Positions 33,817 to 42,076 of a DNA stretch of 54,680 bases are shown here, piece after piece; the first letter of the stretch is position 1, and each line of letters starts with the position of its first letter. The notes beneath the pieces are model-generated. The model worked only from the letters and a program-made list of their open reading frames with translations. It was not told the origin of the DNA and ran no database searches. The position numbers and the translations under genes were made by a program. This DNA is from Meridianimarinicoccus sp044221805 (GTDB lineage Bacteria; Pseudomonadota; Alphaproteobacteria; Rhodobacterales; Rhodobacteraceae): contig JBGAOK010000010.1 in the NCBI GenBank assembly GCA_044221805.1, positions 1 to 54,680 on the forward strand, read 5' to 3'.

Positions 33817-34359
33817 ATGGTCGCAGGCGCCGAAGCCGATCCGACCGTGACGTTCCAGTCCTGGCTCGACCGGGGCACGGACCTGATCATGGCGGGAGAT
33901 TTCGACGCCTGGGCCGGCACGGTGGAGCTGCCGCTGATGATCGTCACCGCCTCGGTCCGCACCGTCGTCGCCGACGAGGCGGCGCTGCGCGCCGGCTTCG
34001 TGACCTGGCGGGCGACCATGGCGGGGAACGGCGCCACAACCATGGTGCGGATCGCCAGCGACACCCGCCAGCCTTCGGCCGATTCCCTGGCCGGACGGTT
34101 CGAGGTGCATCTTCTGGCCTCCGGCGCGCGGACGGCACCGGCCTTCACCTCGTGGGCGCTCCTGCGCCGCAGCGCGGGCGTCTGGCGGCTGTCCCATCTG
34201 GTTAGCGGCCTGGCCAACCGGCGCTATCCGTTCTCGGTGCTGCGGGTCGATCCCGATGCGGTACTGTCGGCACGGGGACCGCGAGGCGGCACCCCGGGGG
34301 GGACGCCCGGATCGCGCGGCGGTCCGGCCGGCGGCCCGCCGGGTCGGCGGCTGCACTAG
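33817..34359 (+). CDS. Hypothetical protein, possibly SnoaL/NTF2-like
   Basis: 180 residues. Helix-rich start TVTFQSWLDRGTDLIMAGDFDAWAGTVELPLMIVT, then alternating strands through WRATMAGNGATTMVRIAS, GRFEVHLLASG and WALLRRSAGVWRLSHLV, a pattern compatible with an NTF2-like alpha+beta cone. The C-terminal 30 residues are a Gly/Pro/Arg low-complexity tail (GGTPGGTPGSRGGPAGGPPG). It starts 3 bp after the thiolase stop, so it is in the same transcript. The family assignment is a guess from pattern; function unknown. Confidence 0.65.
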   Translation: MVAGAEADPTVTFQSWLDRGTDLIMAGDFDAWAGTVELPLMIVTASVRTVVADEAALRAGFVTWRATMAGNGATTMVRIASDTRQPSADSLAGRFEVHLLASGARTAPAFTSWALLRRSAGVWRLSHLVSGLANRRYPFSVLRVDPDAVLSARGPRGGTPGGTPGSRGGPAGGPPGRRLH

Positions 34360-34366
34360 GCGTGCC

Positions 34367-34864
34367 ATGACCGGGACCGGGAACGACAGCCCGTCCGGAC
34401 CCAGCGCCCCCGGCGCGGCGGCGGTGATAGGTACGACGGCGGGCACGACGGCGGGCACGACGGCGGGTACAACGGCGGGCACGCCGCTGACCGGCGGCTG
34501 CGCCTGCGGCGCGGTGCGTTACAGCGCGCCGGGGCCGGTGCGCTTCGCGCTCCGCTGCGCCTGCCGGGACTGCCAGCGCGACAGCGGGTCGGGCCACGGC
34601 GTCCATGTGGCGCTGGACCGGGCGGGCTTCGTGGTGACCGGCAGCCCGCGCCATTTCGACCGCCGCGCCGACAGCGGCAGCCGGGTCCGGAAGGCGTTCT
34701 GCCCGGACTGCGGCTGCCCGCTCTGGGGCCTTGCCGACCGCTCGCCCGCCATCGTGCTGGTGGCAGCCGGCAGCCTTGACGACCCCGCCCGGATCGCCCC
34801 GCGCAAGGTGATCTGGCGCGCTTCTGCCCAGCCCTGGGATTTTCTGCCTGACGAGGTGACCTGA
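34367..34864 (+). CDS. GFA-family (glutathione-dependent formaldehyde-activating-like) zinc protein
   Basis: 165 residues. The zinc ligands of the GFA/CENP-V fold are visible: GGCACGAVRYSA, CACRDCQRDSGSGHG and CPDCGCPLWGLADRSP. Residues ~23-38 are TTAG repeats encoded by a 12-bp minisatellite, so the globular domain really begins at GGCACG (~residue 43) and the ATG at 34367 is not certain. True formaldehyde activation is not established for most members. It lies 7 bp after the preceding gene and 1 bp before the cupin gene. Confidence 0.88.
   Translation: MTGTGNDSPSGPSAPGAAAVIGTTAGTTAGTTAGTTAGTPLTGGCACGAVRYSAPGPVRFALRCACRDCQRDSGSGHGVHVALDRAGFVVTGSPRHFDRRADSGSRVRKAFCPDCGCPLWGLADRSPAIVLVAAGSLDDPARIAPRKVIWRASAQPWDFLPDEVT
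34433..34480. repeat. 12-bp tandem repeat, four copies, in coding sequence
   Basis: Unit ACGACGGCGGGC starts at 34433, 34445, 34457 and 34469; copies 3 and 4 carry single changes. It encodes TTAG repeats in the N-terminal region of the GFA-family protein. Because the unit is a multiple of three, copy-number change alters linker length without shifting the frame. Confidence 0.9.
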
Positions 34865-34865
34865 C

Positions 34866-35342
34866 ATGCCCAAGCTCGACCTGACCGCCGTGCCGGTGAA
34901 GACCGGCTCGATCTATCCCGCCCCTTTCGCCGCGATGATGGCCGGGCGCAGCTCGCTCCGCCTGGGCCAGGCCGGCGGGTTGACCCAGTTCGGCGTCAAC
35001 CTGGTGATCCTCGAGCCCGGCGCGCGGTCCAGCCTGCGCCACTGGCACCAGATGGAGGATGAATTCGTCATGGTGCTGGAAGGCGAGCTGATGCTGGTGC
35101 AGAACGCGGGCGAGACCCCGATGCGCCCCGGCGACTGCGCCGCCTTCCCGGCCGGCGACAGCGACGGACACTGCTTCGTCAACCGGACCGATGCGGTCGG
35201 CAAGTTCCTGGTGATCGGCTCGAAGGCCCCGCGCGAGGTGGCGACCTATTCCGACGAGGATCTGATGGTCACGATGGACGCCACGGGCGCGGTCTTCACC
35301 CGCAAGGACGGCAGTCCCTACCTGCCGCCCGAGGGCAGCTGA
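34866..35342 (+). CDS. Cupin-domain protein
   Basis: 158 residues. Cupin motif 1 is SSLRHWHQMEDEFVMVLEGELML (HxH and Glu metal ligands); motif 2 is MRPGDCAAFPAGDSDGHCFVN. A short N-terminal strand and a C-terminal tail (YSDEDLMVTMDATGAVFTRKDG) are typical of transcription-independent, single-domain cupins of unknown substrate. Read together with the GFA gene in front of it. The 125 bp to fadJ hold an 11-bp repeat array. Confidence 0.9.
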   Translation: MPKLDLTAVPVKTGSIYPAPFAAMMAGRSSLRLGQAGGLTQFGVNLVILEPGARSSLRHWHQMEDEFVMVLEGELMLVQNAGETPMRPGDCAAFPAGDSDGHCFVNRTDAVGKFLVIGSKAPREVATYSDEDLMVTMDATGAVFTRKDGSPYLPPEGS

Positions 35343-35399
35343 TGCCTGCCCCGGGGACATGGCACAGGACGCCCCCGCCATCAGCGCTGGCGCCCTGAA

Positions 35400-35443
35400 A
35401 GCCCGATGAAAGTCCGACGCCATTCCGATGCCATTCAGATGCC
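35400..35443. repeat. 11-bp-period repeat array, four units, upstream of fadJ
   Basis: Units start at 35400, 35411, 35422 and 35433; a typical unit is ATTCCGATGCC. The pattern is A[GT][CT]C[CA]GA[CT]G[AC][AC]. It ends 24 bp before the fadJ ATG. It is closely related to the array at 40585-40628, with which it shares a gapped stretch CCGATGAA-GTCCGACG. Confidence 0.85.
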
Positions 35444-35467
35444 GGATTTCCGGCGAGGGAGACCGAG

Positions 35468-37675
35468 ATGACCGATTTCAGCTATGCCGTGGACCAGGAC
35501 GGGGTCGCCACCATCACCTGGGACGCCACCGCCCATTCGATGAACGTGTTGACCCGCGAAGGCTTCGTCGAACTTGAGGCCCTGATCGACCAGGCGCTGG
35601 CCGACCCGACGGTGAAAGGCGTGATCTTCACCTCGGGCAAGTCGAGCTTCGCCGGCGGCATGGACCTGAACGTGCTGGCCCGGATGCGCGACGAGGCCGG
35701 TGCCGACCCGGCGAAAGGCCTGTTCGACGGTATCATGCGGATCCACCGCTTCATGCGGAAGATCGAGACCGCCGGCCGCGACCCGAAGACCCTGAAGGGC
35801 GCCAAGCCGATCGTCTCCGCCCTGCCCGGCACCGCGCTGGGGATCGGCTTCGAACTGCCCCTGGCCTGCCACCGGATCATCGCCGCCGACAACCCGAAGG
35901 CCAAGATCGGCCTGCCCGAGATCAAGGTCGGCCTGTTCCCCGGCGCCGGAGGCACCACGCGCCTGTCGCGCAAGCTGGGCGCCATGGCGGCGGCACCCTG
36001 GCTGCTGGAAGGCAACCTTGCCGACCCCAAGGGCGCCAAGGCCGCCGGCCTGATCGACGACGTGGTTCCGGCGGACCAGTTGCTTGAAAAGGCCAAGGAA
36101 TGGGTCCTGTCCGCGACCGATGCCGACCTCGTCAAGCCGTGGGACCGGAAGGACTACAAGTATCCCGGCGGCGCCCCCTACCACCCCGCCGGCTTCATGA
36201 CCTTCGTCGGCGCCTCGGCAATGGTCAGCGGCAAGACCAAGGGGGTCTATCCGGCCGCCAGGGCGCTGCTTTCGGCGGTCTATGAAGGCGCGCTGGTGCC
36301 CTTCGACACCGCCCTGAAAATCGAGGCGCGCTGGTTCACCTCGGTGCTGCTGAACCCGTCCTCGACCGCGATGATCCGGTCGCTGTTCGTCAGCAAGGAA
36401 GCGCTCGAGAAGGGCGCCAACCGCCCGAAGGTGGCGGACGAGACCGTGCGCAAGCTGGGCGTGCTGGGCGCCGGGATGATGGGCGCCGGCATCGCCCATT
36501 CCGCCGCGCTGGCCGGGATCGAGGTGGTGCTGATCGACCGCAGCCAGGAGGCCGCCGACAAGGGCAAGGCCCATTGCGAGGGGCTGCTGGAGAAGGCGGT
36601 CAGCCGCAGGAAGATGACCCCCGAGGCCAAGGCCGCGACCCTGGGCCTGATCACCGCCACCGACGATTTCGGCCGTCTGGACGGCTGCGACCTGGCGGTC
36701 GAGGCGGTGTTCGAGGATCCGCAGGTGAAGGCCGAGACCACCGTCAAGGCCGAAGCCTTCCTGCCCGCCTCGGCGATCTTCGCCACCAACACCTCGACCC
36801 TGCCGATCACCGAACTGGCCAAGGCCAGCCGGGCCGAGGACCAGTTCATCGGCATCCACTTCTTCTCGCCGGTGGACAAGATGCTGCTGGTCGAGATCAT
36901 CAAGGGCGCCATGACCGGCGACCGCGCGGTGGCCAAGGCGCTGGATTTCGTGCGCCAGATCCGCAAGACGCCCATCGTGGTGAACGACAGCCGCTTCTTC
37001 TACGCCAACCGCTGCATCTTCCCCTACATCAACGAGGGCGTGCGGATGCTGAAGGAAGGCGTCGAACCGGCGCTGATCGAGAATGCCGCGAAGCTGGCGG
37101 GCATGCCGCTTGGTCCCCTGCAGCTGATCGACGAGGTGGCGGTCGACCTTGGCGCCAAGATCGCCCGGGCCACCAAGGCGGCGATGGGCGCGGCCTATGC
37201 CGACGACGACGTGGACGAGGTGATCTTCTGGCTGGAAGGTCAGGGCCGGATCGGCCGCAAGGCCGGCGCCGGGTTCTATGCCTATGACGAGAAGGGCAAG
37301 CGGCTGGGCCTGTGGGACGGGCTGGCCGCCCAGTACCCGGTCGCGGCCGAACAGCCCGCGCTGTCCGAGGTGATGGAACGGCTGATGATGGCGCAGGCGC
37401 TGGAAGCGGTGCGGGCTTTCGAGGATCACGTCCTGCTGGACATCCGCGAGGGCGACGTGGGCGCCATCCTGGGCTGGGGCTTCGCGCCCTGGACCGGCGG
37501 GCCGTTCGGCTGGCTCGACATCCTCGGCGCCGGCAAGGCGGTCGAGATCGCCGACCGGCTGACTGCGGCCCATGGCCCGCGCTTCGCCACGCCGCCGCTC
37601 CTGCGCGAGCTGGCCACCGCCGGCGACAGCTTCTACGGCCGCTTCGGCGAGGGCCGCGGGCTGGTCGCCGCCTAG
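35468..37675 (+). CDS. fadJ: Bifunctional enoyl-CoA hydratase / 3-hydroxyacyl-CoA dehydrogenase
   Basis: 735 residues, the multifunctional alpha subunit of beta-oxidation. The hydratase half (1-~300) has GKSSFAGGMDLNVL, GTALGIGFELPLACHRIIA and LPEIKVGLFPGAGGTTRL with both catalytic Glu. The dehydrogenase half has the NAD loop LGVLGAGMMGAGIAHSAALAG (~334-354), FATNTSTLPI, the catalytic His in FIGIHFFSPVDKM, and NRCIFPYINEGVRML. It works with the thiolase at 32602 and the acyl-CoA dehydrogenase at 29429. Its stop overlaps that of the converging EamA gene. FadB is an equally valid name. Confidence 0.95.
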   Translation: MTDFSYAVDQDGVATITWDATAHSMNVLTREGFVELEALIDQALADPTVKGVIFTSGKSSFAGGMDLNVLARMRDEAGADPAKGLFDGIMRIHRFMRKIETAGRDPKTLKGAKPIVSALPGTALGIGFELPLACHRIIAADNPKAKIGLPEIKVGLFPGAGGTTRLSRKLGAMAAAPWLLEGNLADPKGAKAAGLIDDVVPADQLLEKAKEWVLSATDADLVKPWDRKDYKYPGGAPYHPAGFMTFVGASAMVSGKTKGVYPAARALLSAVYEGALVPFDTALKIEARWFTSVLLNPSSTAMIRSLFVSKEALEKGANRPKVADETVRKLGVLGAGMMGAGIAHSAALAGIEVVLIDRSQEAADKGKAHCEGLLEKAVSRRKMTPEAKAATLGLITATDDFGRLDGCDLAVEAVFEDPQVKAETTVKAEAFLPASAIFATNTSTLPITELAKASRAEDQFIGIHFFSPVDKMLLVEIIKGAMTGDRAVAKALDFVRQIRKTPIVVNDSRFFYANRCIFPYINEGVRMLKEGVEPALIENAAKLAGMPLGPLQLIDEVAVDLGAKIARATKAAMGAAYADDDVDEVIFWLEGQGRIGRKAGAGFYAYDEKGKRLGLWDGLAAQYPVAAEQPALSEVMERLMMAQALEAVRAFEDHVLLDIREGDVGAILGWGFAPWTGGPFGWLDILGAGKAVEIADRLTAAHGPRFATPPLLRELATAGDSFYGRFGEGRGLVAA

Positions 37676-38634
37676 GCGCGCGGCCCGGAACCGGCGGAGG
37701 AGGAGGCCGCCGGTTCCGACCCCTTCAGCACGATCACCGCCCCCGAGGCGATGATCACCGCCATCCCGGCCAGCGCCACCGCGTCGGGCCGGACGCCGAA
37801 CAGGACCAGCCCCCAGGCCACGGCAAAGACCAGCAGCGCGTATTCGAACACCGCCACGAAGGACGCCTCGGCCCGCTGGTAGGCGCCGATCATCAGCCCG
37901 ACCCCCAGGGGCGAGGCCACCGCCTGCACCAGCGTGCAGGCCCAGGCCGCCGCATCCATCCGGCCCCATGGCCTGAGCGAGAACCCTTCCGGCCCCGGCG
38001 GCACCGCCGGCTGCCACAGGCTCAGGACGGCGATCCCCGCCAGCCCCCACAGCCCCATGGCGACGAAGAACCCGGTCAGCAGCGTCACCGCGCTTTCGCC
38101 CTCGCACCATTCCCGGGTGGCGAGCTGTCCCAGCGCATAGATCAGCCCCGCCACCACCGGCAGCAGCGACAGCCAGCCCAGCCCGCCGGAATCGGGCCGG
38201 ATCACCAGCATCAGCCCGGCAAAGCCCGCGACCACCGCGGCGACCGGCACCACGCCGATCCGCCGTCCGAAGAAGGCCGCCGACAGCAGCAGCATGAACA
38301 GCGGCGCGGTGAACAGCCCGGCGACCGCCTGCGCCACCGGCATCAGCGACAGCGCGGCGAAATACAGGATCAGCGCGGTGGACTGGACAAGGCTGCGCGC
38401 CGCCACCCGCGACAGGCGCCGCGGCGCCAGCCGCCAGCCCTGCCAGCGCGCCACCGCGACGATCAGCGCCAGCACGATCGTCGAGCGGATCACCTGGAAC
38501 TGCCAGAGCCCCGCGGTGCCGGCGATGATCACGACGAAGTTGTCGGCCAACCCCATCAGGGCGGTCGCCGCCAGCATCCGTGCCGCTGCCTCTGCGGGCC
38601 TGTCGCCGGGCCGCCCGGCCGCCGAAACCGTCAT
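37672..38634 (-). CDS. EamA/DMT-family transporter
   Basis: 320 residues with about ten membrane helices arranged as two EamA repeats. ALMGLADNFVVIIAGTAGLWQFQVIRS opens the first and WACTLVQAVASPLGVGLMIGAYQRAEASFVAVFEYALLVFAVAWGLVLFGV lies in the second. Drug/metabolite exporters of this family move amino acids, nucleobases or other small molecules. The ATG at 38634 (MTVSAAGRP) is preferred; a start 12 codons upstream is possible. It converges on fadJ with a 4-bp overlap of stop codons (CTAG). Confidence 0.9.
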   Translation of the reverse strand: MTVSAAGRPGDRPAEAAARMLAATALMGLADNFVVIIAGTAGLWQFQVIRSTIVLALIVAVARWQGWRLAPRRLSRVAARSLVQSTALILYFAALSLMPVAQAVAGLFTAPLFMLLLSAAFFGRRIGVVPVAAVVAGFAGLMLVIRPDSGGLGWLSLLPVVAGLIYALGQLATREWCEGESAVTLLTGFFVAMGLWGLAGIAVLSLWQPAVPPGPEGFSLRPWGRMDAAAWACTLVQAVASPLGVGLMIGAYQRAEASFVAVFEYALLVFAVAWGLVLFGVRPDAVALAGMAVIIASGAVIVLKGSEPAASSSAGSGPRA

Positions 38635-38760
38635 GGCGCCTGCAAGACAGCCTCCGGCCGGGGCCGTCAAGGGCCCCGCCTGACAATGCCCGATTGTGCC
38701 AGAAGAAACAGTCGCCTAATCTCGCCTCGAGCAGTCAAGACAAGGCAGGCGTCCCGTCCG

Positions 38761-39774
38761 ATGACGGTTTTGGCCAAGTATCAGCGCCTCGAATGCGACG
38801 CCGTCTGGCGTGCCGCCAGCCATGCGCAGCGGCAGAACGTCTTCGTGTCGCTGGGCGACGCGACCCTTGTGATCCACGACGGCGCCGATACCGCGCTGGC
38901 GCACTGGTCGCTGCCGGCGGTGGAACGGATCAACCCCGGCGGGCGCCCGGCCCTGTACCGGCCCGGCCCGGACGCCGACGAGACGCTCGAGATCGACGAC
39001 GCCGACATGATCGAGGCGATCCGCATCGTCGGGCGCGCCGTGGCGCAGTCGCGGCCGCGCAAGGGTCGGCTCCGCCAGTCGGTCGTCGCGCTGACCCTGG
39101 TCGCGATGGTCGCGCTGGGGATCTGGTGGCTGCCGGAGGCACTGGTCAGCCACACTGCCAAGGTGCTGCCGCCGACACTCCGGGCCGAGATCGGCCAGCG
39201 GCTGCTGCAGGATCTGGCGCCCTTCACCGGGAAAAGCTGCACCAACCGCAACGGGCTGGCCGCGCTTGCGAAGCTGCGCAAGGCGCTGCTGCCGGAAGGG
39301 AACTGGAACGTGGTGGTCGTCCCCGACGCGCCGACGCCCTCGGCGCTGCTGCCCGGCAACCTGATCCTGATCCGGCGCGACCTGATCGAGGACCAACCGA
39401 CGCCGGAAGCCGTGGCCGGCGCCATCCTGGCCGAGGCGACCCGGGCGCAGAGCTGGGATCCGCTCGCCGACCTGCTGACCGCCGCCGGGCCGCGGGCGAC
39501 CTTCGGGCTGCTGACCCGGGGCCAGATCGCCGACCCGGTCATTGCCGAGTATGCCCGGACCTTCCTGATCCGCGACCGCCCCGCCCTTGCGGTCGACGCG
39601 ACGCTCGCCGCCTTCACCGCAGCCGGCCTGTCGACCCGGCCCTATGCCCTGGCGGTGGATCCGACCGGCGCCGCGACGCTGGCGCTGATCGAGGCCGACC
39701 CCCTGCCCGGCGGCTCGACCGCGATGGTGCTGGACGATGGCGGCTGGCTCAAGCTGGGCGTGATCTGCGGCTGA
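38761..39774 (+). CDS. Membrane protein with degenerate M48-type peptidase domain
   Basis: 337 residues. ~100 residues of soluble N-terminus, one membrane helix at about 108-125, then a region that by eye aligns with M48 zinc peptidases: VVVVPDAPTPSALLPGNLILIRRDLI corresponds to the usual DxxNAFALPGGxIxVxxGLL. In the expected HExxH block, AGAILAEATRAQSWDPL keeps the spacing and the Glu (225) but has Ala224 and Arg228 for the two His. The third-ligand region (RPALAVDATLAAFTAAG) has Ala for Glu. Probably a pseudopeptidase anchored in the inner membrane. The family call is from pattern, not a search. Confidence 0.7.
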   Translation: MTVLAKYQRLECDAVWRAASHAQRQNVFVSLGDATLVIHDGADTALAHWSLPAVERINPGGRPALYRPGPDADETLEIDDADMIEAIRIVGRAVAQSRPRKGRLRQSVVALTLVAMVALGIWWLPEALVSHTAKVLPPTLRAEIGQRLLQDLAPFTGKSCTNRNGLAALAKLRKALLPEGNWNVVVVPDAPTPSALLPGNLILIRRDLIEDQPTPEAVAGAILAEATRAQSWDPLADLLTAAGPRATFGLLTRGQIADPVIAEYARTFLIRDRPALAVDATLAAFTAAGLSTRPYALAVDPTGAATLALIEADPLPGGSTAMVLDDGGWLKLGVICG

Positions 39775-39882
39775 GACAACGGCCATTCACGGAACCGGGC
39801 AGGTCGGAAGCGCGTTCCGAACTGCGGTCCGCGCATCGCGGTTGCGGCGGCCCCGAACGCTCGGCACGAAAGGAGAACGGAA

Positions 39883-40365
39883 TTGACCAGCCTCGTCACC
39901 TGCCTGTGGTTCGATCACGGCGAAGCCGGCAAGGCGGCCGCATTCTATGCCGCCACCTTTCCCGACAGCCATGTCGACCGGGTGAACGCCGCGCCTTGCG
40001 ACCTTCCCGGTGGCAAGGAAGGAAACGAACTGACCGTGGAATTCACTGTGCTCGGGCGGCGGTTTCTGGGACTCAACGGTGGCCCGGTCCTCACCCCGAA
40101 CGAGGCCGTCAGCTTCATGGTGCTGACAGGGACTCAGGAAGAGACCAACCGCTACTGGGACGCCATCGTCGGCAATGGCGGCAAGCAGAGCGCCTGCGGC
40201 TGGTGCAAGGATCGCTGGGGTCACTCCTGGCAGATCACGCCGAAGCGGCTGATGGAACTGACCACCGGCGGCGACCGCGACGCCGCCGGGCGCGCGATGG
40301 CGGCGATGATGGCGATGCAGAAGATCGACATCGCCCGGATCGAGGCGGCGGCGGCTGCCAGCTGA
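39883..40365 (+). CDS. VOC-family protein (PhnB/glyoxalase-like)
   Basis: 160 residues. The start is a TTG at 39883 with an AGGAG sequence 7 bp upstream. LVTCLWFDHGEAGKAAAFYAATFPDSHV is the first beta-alpha-beta module, ELTVEFTVLGRRFLGLNGGPVLTPNEAVSFMVLTGTQEE follows, and GWCKDRWGHSWQITPKRLMEL is the second-module signature. It belongs to the branch sometimes labelled 3-demethylubiquinone methyltransferase-like, which are mostly of unknown function. It follows the M48-like gene after 108 bp. Confidence 0.92.
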   Translation: MTSLVTCLWFDHGEAGKAAAFYAATFPDSHVDRVNAAPCDLPGGKEGNELTVEFTVLGRRFLGLNGGPVLTPNEAVSFMVLTGTQEETNRYWDAIVGNGGKQSACGWCKDRWGHSWQITPKRLMELTTGGDRDAAGRAMAAMMAMQKIDIARIEAAAAAS

Positions 40366-40709
40366 AGGGCATTGCCGGGTCATGTCCGGTCGCAGGGCGC
40401 TGGAGCGCCAGCCGTCCGAAAGGTCGGCCTCTGACCTGGGGCCACGACGGGCCGCATGCGGTGTGGAGCGTCGTGGCCGCAACAGCGGAAGTGGATGGCT
40501 CTCCGTTGAACACCCGGCGCGCGCCAGCCCCCGGGCCCTTGTGGTCGCCGGCGATCATCCGTCTCACTCGCGCAGGCGGCGGCCGGTCCGATGAAGGTCC
40601 GACGTGCTTCCGATGGATCTCCGACGGCCGAATCCGGCCCCGTTGGCGCGTGCACCCGGCCGCGGCTGTGCTATGATCCGGGCGCCCGCAACAGGAAGGG
40701 AATGCCGCC
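40366..40709. other. 344-bp intergenic stretch
   Basis: I see no supportable gene; open frames here have unrelated, Arg/Pro/Ser-rich translations on both strands. The only structure noted is the 11-bp-period array at 40585-40628. A promoter for the small basic protein at 40710 probably lies in the last ~80 bp; a GGAAGGGAA sequence precedes that ATG. Confidence 0.6.
40585..40628. repeat. 11-bp-period repeat array, four units
   Basis: Units start at 40585, 40596, 40607 and 40618; a typical unit is GGTCCGATGAA, with the invariant core TCCGA[CT]G in all four. It ends 81 bp before the small basic protein gene. Sister of the array at 35400-35443. Confidence 0.85.
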
Positions 40710-40910
40710 ATGGCAAAGAAGGACGACAAGAAGGCCGCCGAAAAGACGGCCGAGAAGAAGCACGGCAAGAAGAAGGCGAAGCCCGCCGAGGCCGCGACCG
40801 AGACCCACGAGCACGTCCCGGCACAGGCCGAGAACTTCGAACACACGCTGAAGCGCCTGATCTCGGAACGCGACGAGAAGCGCGCGGCGAACGCCGGACT
40901 CTATCGCTGA
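40710..40910 (+). CDS. Small lysine-rich basic protein
   Basis: 66 residues. The first ~25 residues are almost all Lys, Ala, Glu and Asp (MAKKDDKKAAEKTAEKKHGK), followed by a helical second half FEHTLKRLISERDEKRAANAGLYR. It has no membrane segment or known domain. The AKKDDKK-type low-complexity N-terminus recalls nucleic-acid-associated or histone-H1-like tails, but function is unknown. A good ribosome-binding sequence and an ATG at 40710 support a real gene. Confidence 0.7.
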   Translation: MAKKDDKKAAEKTAEKKHGKKKAKPAEAATETHEHVPAQAENFEHTLKRLISERDEKRAANAGLYR

Positions 40911-40916
40911 ATCAAT

Positions 40917-40931
40917 GGCTTGGGGCAAGCC
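40917..40931. terminator. Hairpin between small basic protein and AI-2E transporter genes
   Basis: GGCTTG (40917-40922) and CAAGCC (40926-40931) pair around GGG, 7 bp after the stop of the small basic protein. It is short, with no T run, between converging genes. Confidence 0.3.
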
Positions 40932-40954
40932 GGCCCGGCAGGCTGCGCCCCGCC

Positions 40955-42076
40955 TCAGACGCTTGGCGCGCTGTCGGACCGAGCCGGGCGGGCTCTGCCC
41001 TCGGCCAGCCACAACCTCATCAGCTCCCAGGCCACGGCCAGCACCAGCGGCCCCAGGAACAGCCCCGTGAGCCCGAAGGCCACCGTGCCGCCCATCAGCC
41101 CGGCCAGGATCACGATCATCGGCGTCTCCAGCCCCTGCCCCATGGCCAGGGGCTTCAGCGGGATCTCCATCATTCCCAGCGGCAGAAAGACCGCGGTGAA
41201 CCCGACCGCAAACAGCGTCGAATGGGTCACCCAGACCCAGATCACCACCGGCACCGCCACCACCAGCGCCGCCACCTGGGCCAGCGACAGGATCAGCACC
41301 GCCGCAGCCAGCAGCCCGGCATGGGGGATGCCGGCCAGTAGCATCACCACCCCCATCAGCACCGCCTGCAAGAGCGCGATGCCGATGATCCCGCGGGCCA
41401 CGCTGCGGACGGTGGCGCCTGCCAGGATCACGAAGCGAATGCCCCGTGGCCCGGCGATGCGAATGGCGGTTTCCTGCGCCACGGCGGCAATCCGCGGAGC
41501 GGGAATGAACAGGAACCCGGCGGCCAGCACCGCGACCGCGAAGGTGGCGACGCTGCCGGCAAGCCCGGCGACGATCTTCAGCACCGCCTCGCCGGGGTGC
41601 AGCAGATCCTTGCCGTGGGTCCGTAGCAGGTCGCCGAACCCGGCCATGCCGGTGGACCAGACCTCGGTGAGGAATGCGCCGACCACCGGAAGGTGCCCGA
41701 TCGCCGCGGGCAGGGGCGGCAGCAGCACCGCGCCGCTGCCGAGCGACGCGGCAATCCGCTCGAGCGAGGCGACGAGGTTCGCCACCACATAGGCCAGCGG
41801 GCCGAAGACCACGACCAGCGCCACCCCGGTCAGCAGCCCGGCCGCCAGCCCGGCTCGGCCGCCCATCCGCCGGGTCATCCAGTCATGCACCGGCGACAGC
41901 GCCACCGTCAGGATCGCGGCCCAGACCAGCAGCCCCAGGAAGGGGCGCAGCAGGATGCCGACCAGCAGCAGGAAGCTGGCCAGCACGCCAAGCCGGATCG
42001 CCACGTCGATGGCCCCGGCGCGGTCTGGCTCGCCCGACCCGACACCGGAGCCGTCACGCGGCCCGAGGTCACGCAC
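40955..42076 (-). CDS. AI-2E family transporter
   Basis: 373 residues with about eight membrane helices. LRPFLGLLVWAAILTVALSPVHDWMTRRMG is the N-terminal family motif, and GIPHAGLLAAAVLILSLAQVAA plus GLTGLFLGPLVLAVAWELMRLWL the C-terminal ones. Despite the family name, members export varied substrates or exchange ions; autoinducer-2 transport should not be assumed. The start is a GTG at 42076, overlapping the preceding membrane-protein gene by 8 bp. Confidence 0.92.
   Translation of the reverse strand: MRDLGPRDGSGVGSGEPDRAGAIDVAIRLGVLASFLLLVGILLRPFLGLLVWAAILTVALSPVHDWMTRRMGGRAGLAAGLLTGVALVVVFGPLAYVVANLVASLERIAASLGSGAVLLPPLPAAIGHLPVVGAFLTEVWSTGMAGFGDLLRTHGKDLLHPGEAVLKIVAGLAGSVATFAVAVLAAGFLFIPAPRIAAVAQETAIRIAGPRGIRFVILAGATVRSVARGIIGIALLQAVLMGVVMLLAGIPHAGLLAAAVLILSLAQVAALVVAVPVVIWVWVTHSTLFAVGFTAVFLPLGMMEIPLKPLAMGQGLETPMIVILAGLMGGTVAFGLTGLFLGPLVLAVAWELMRLWLAEGRARPARSDSAPSV

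Noticed and set aside
35435..38686. Open frame of 1083 codons on the minus strand
   Set aside because: Antisense to fadJ in most of its length and out of frame with the EamA gene; low-complexity translation with no family resemblance.
40380..40655. Possible genes in the 344-bp gap after the VOC gene
   Set aside because: Open frames on both strands have unrelated, Arg/Pro-rich translations, no ribosome-binding sequence of note, and overlap the repeat array.
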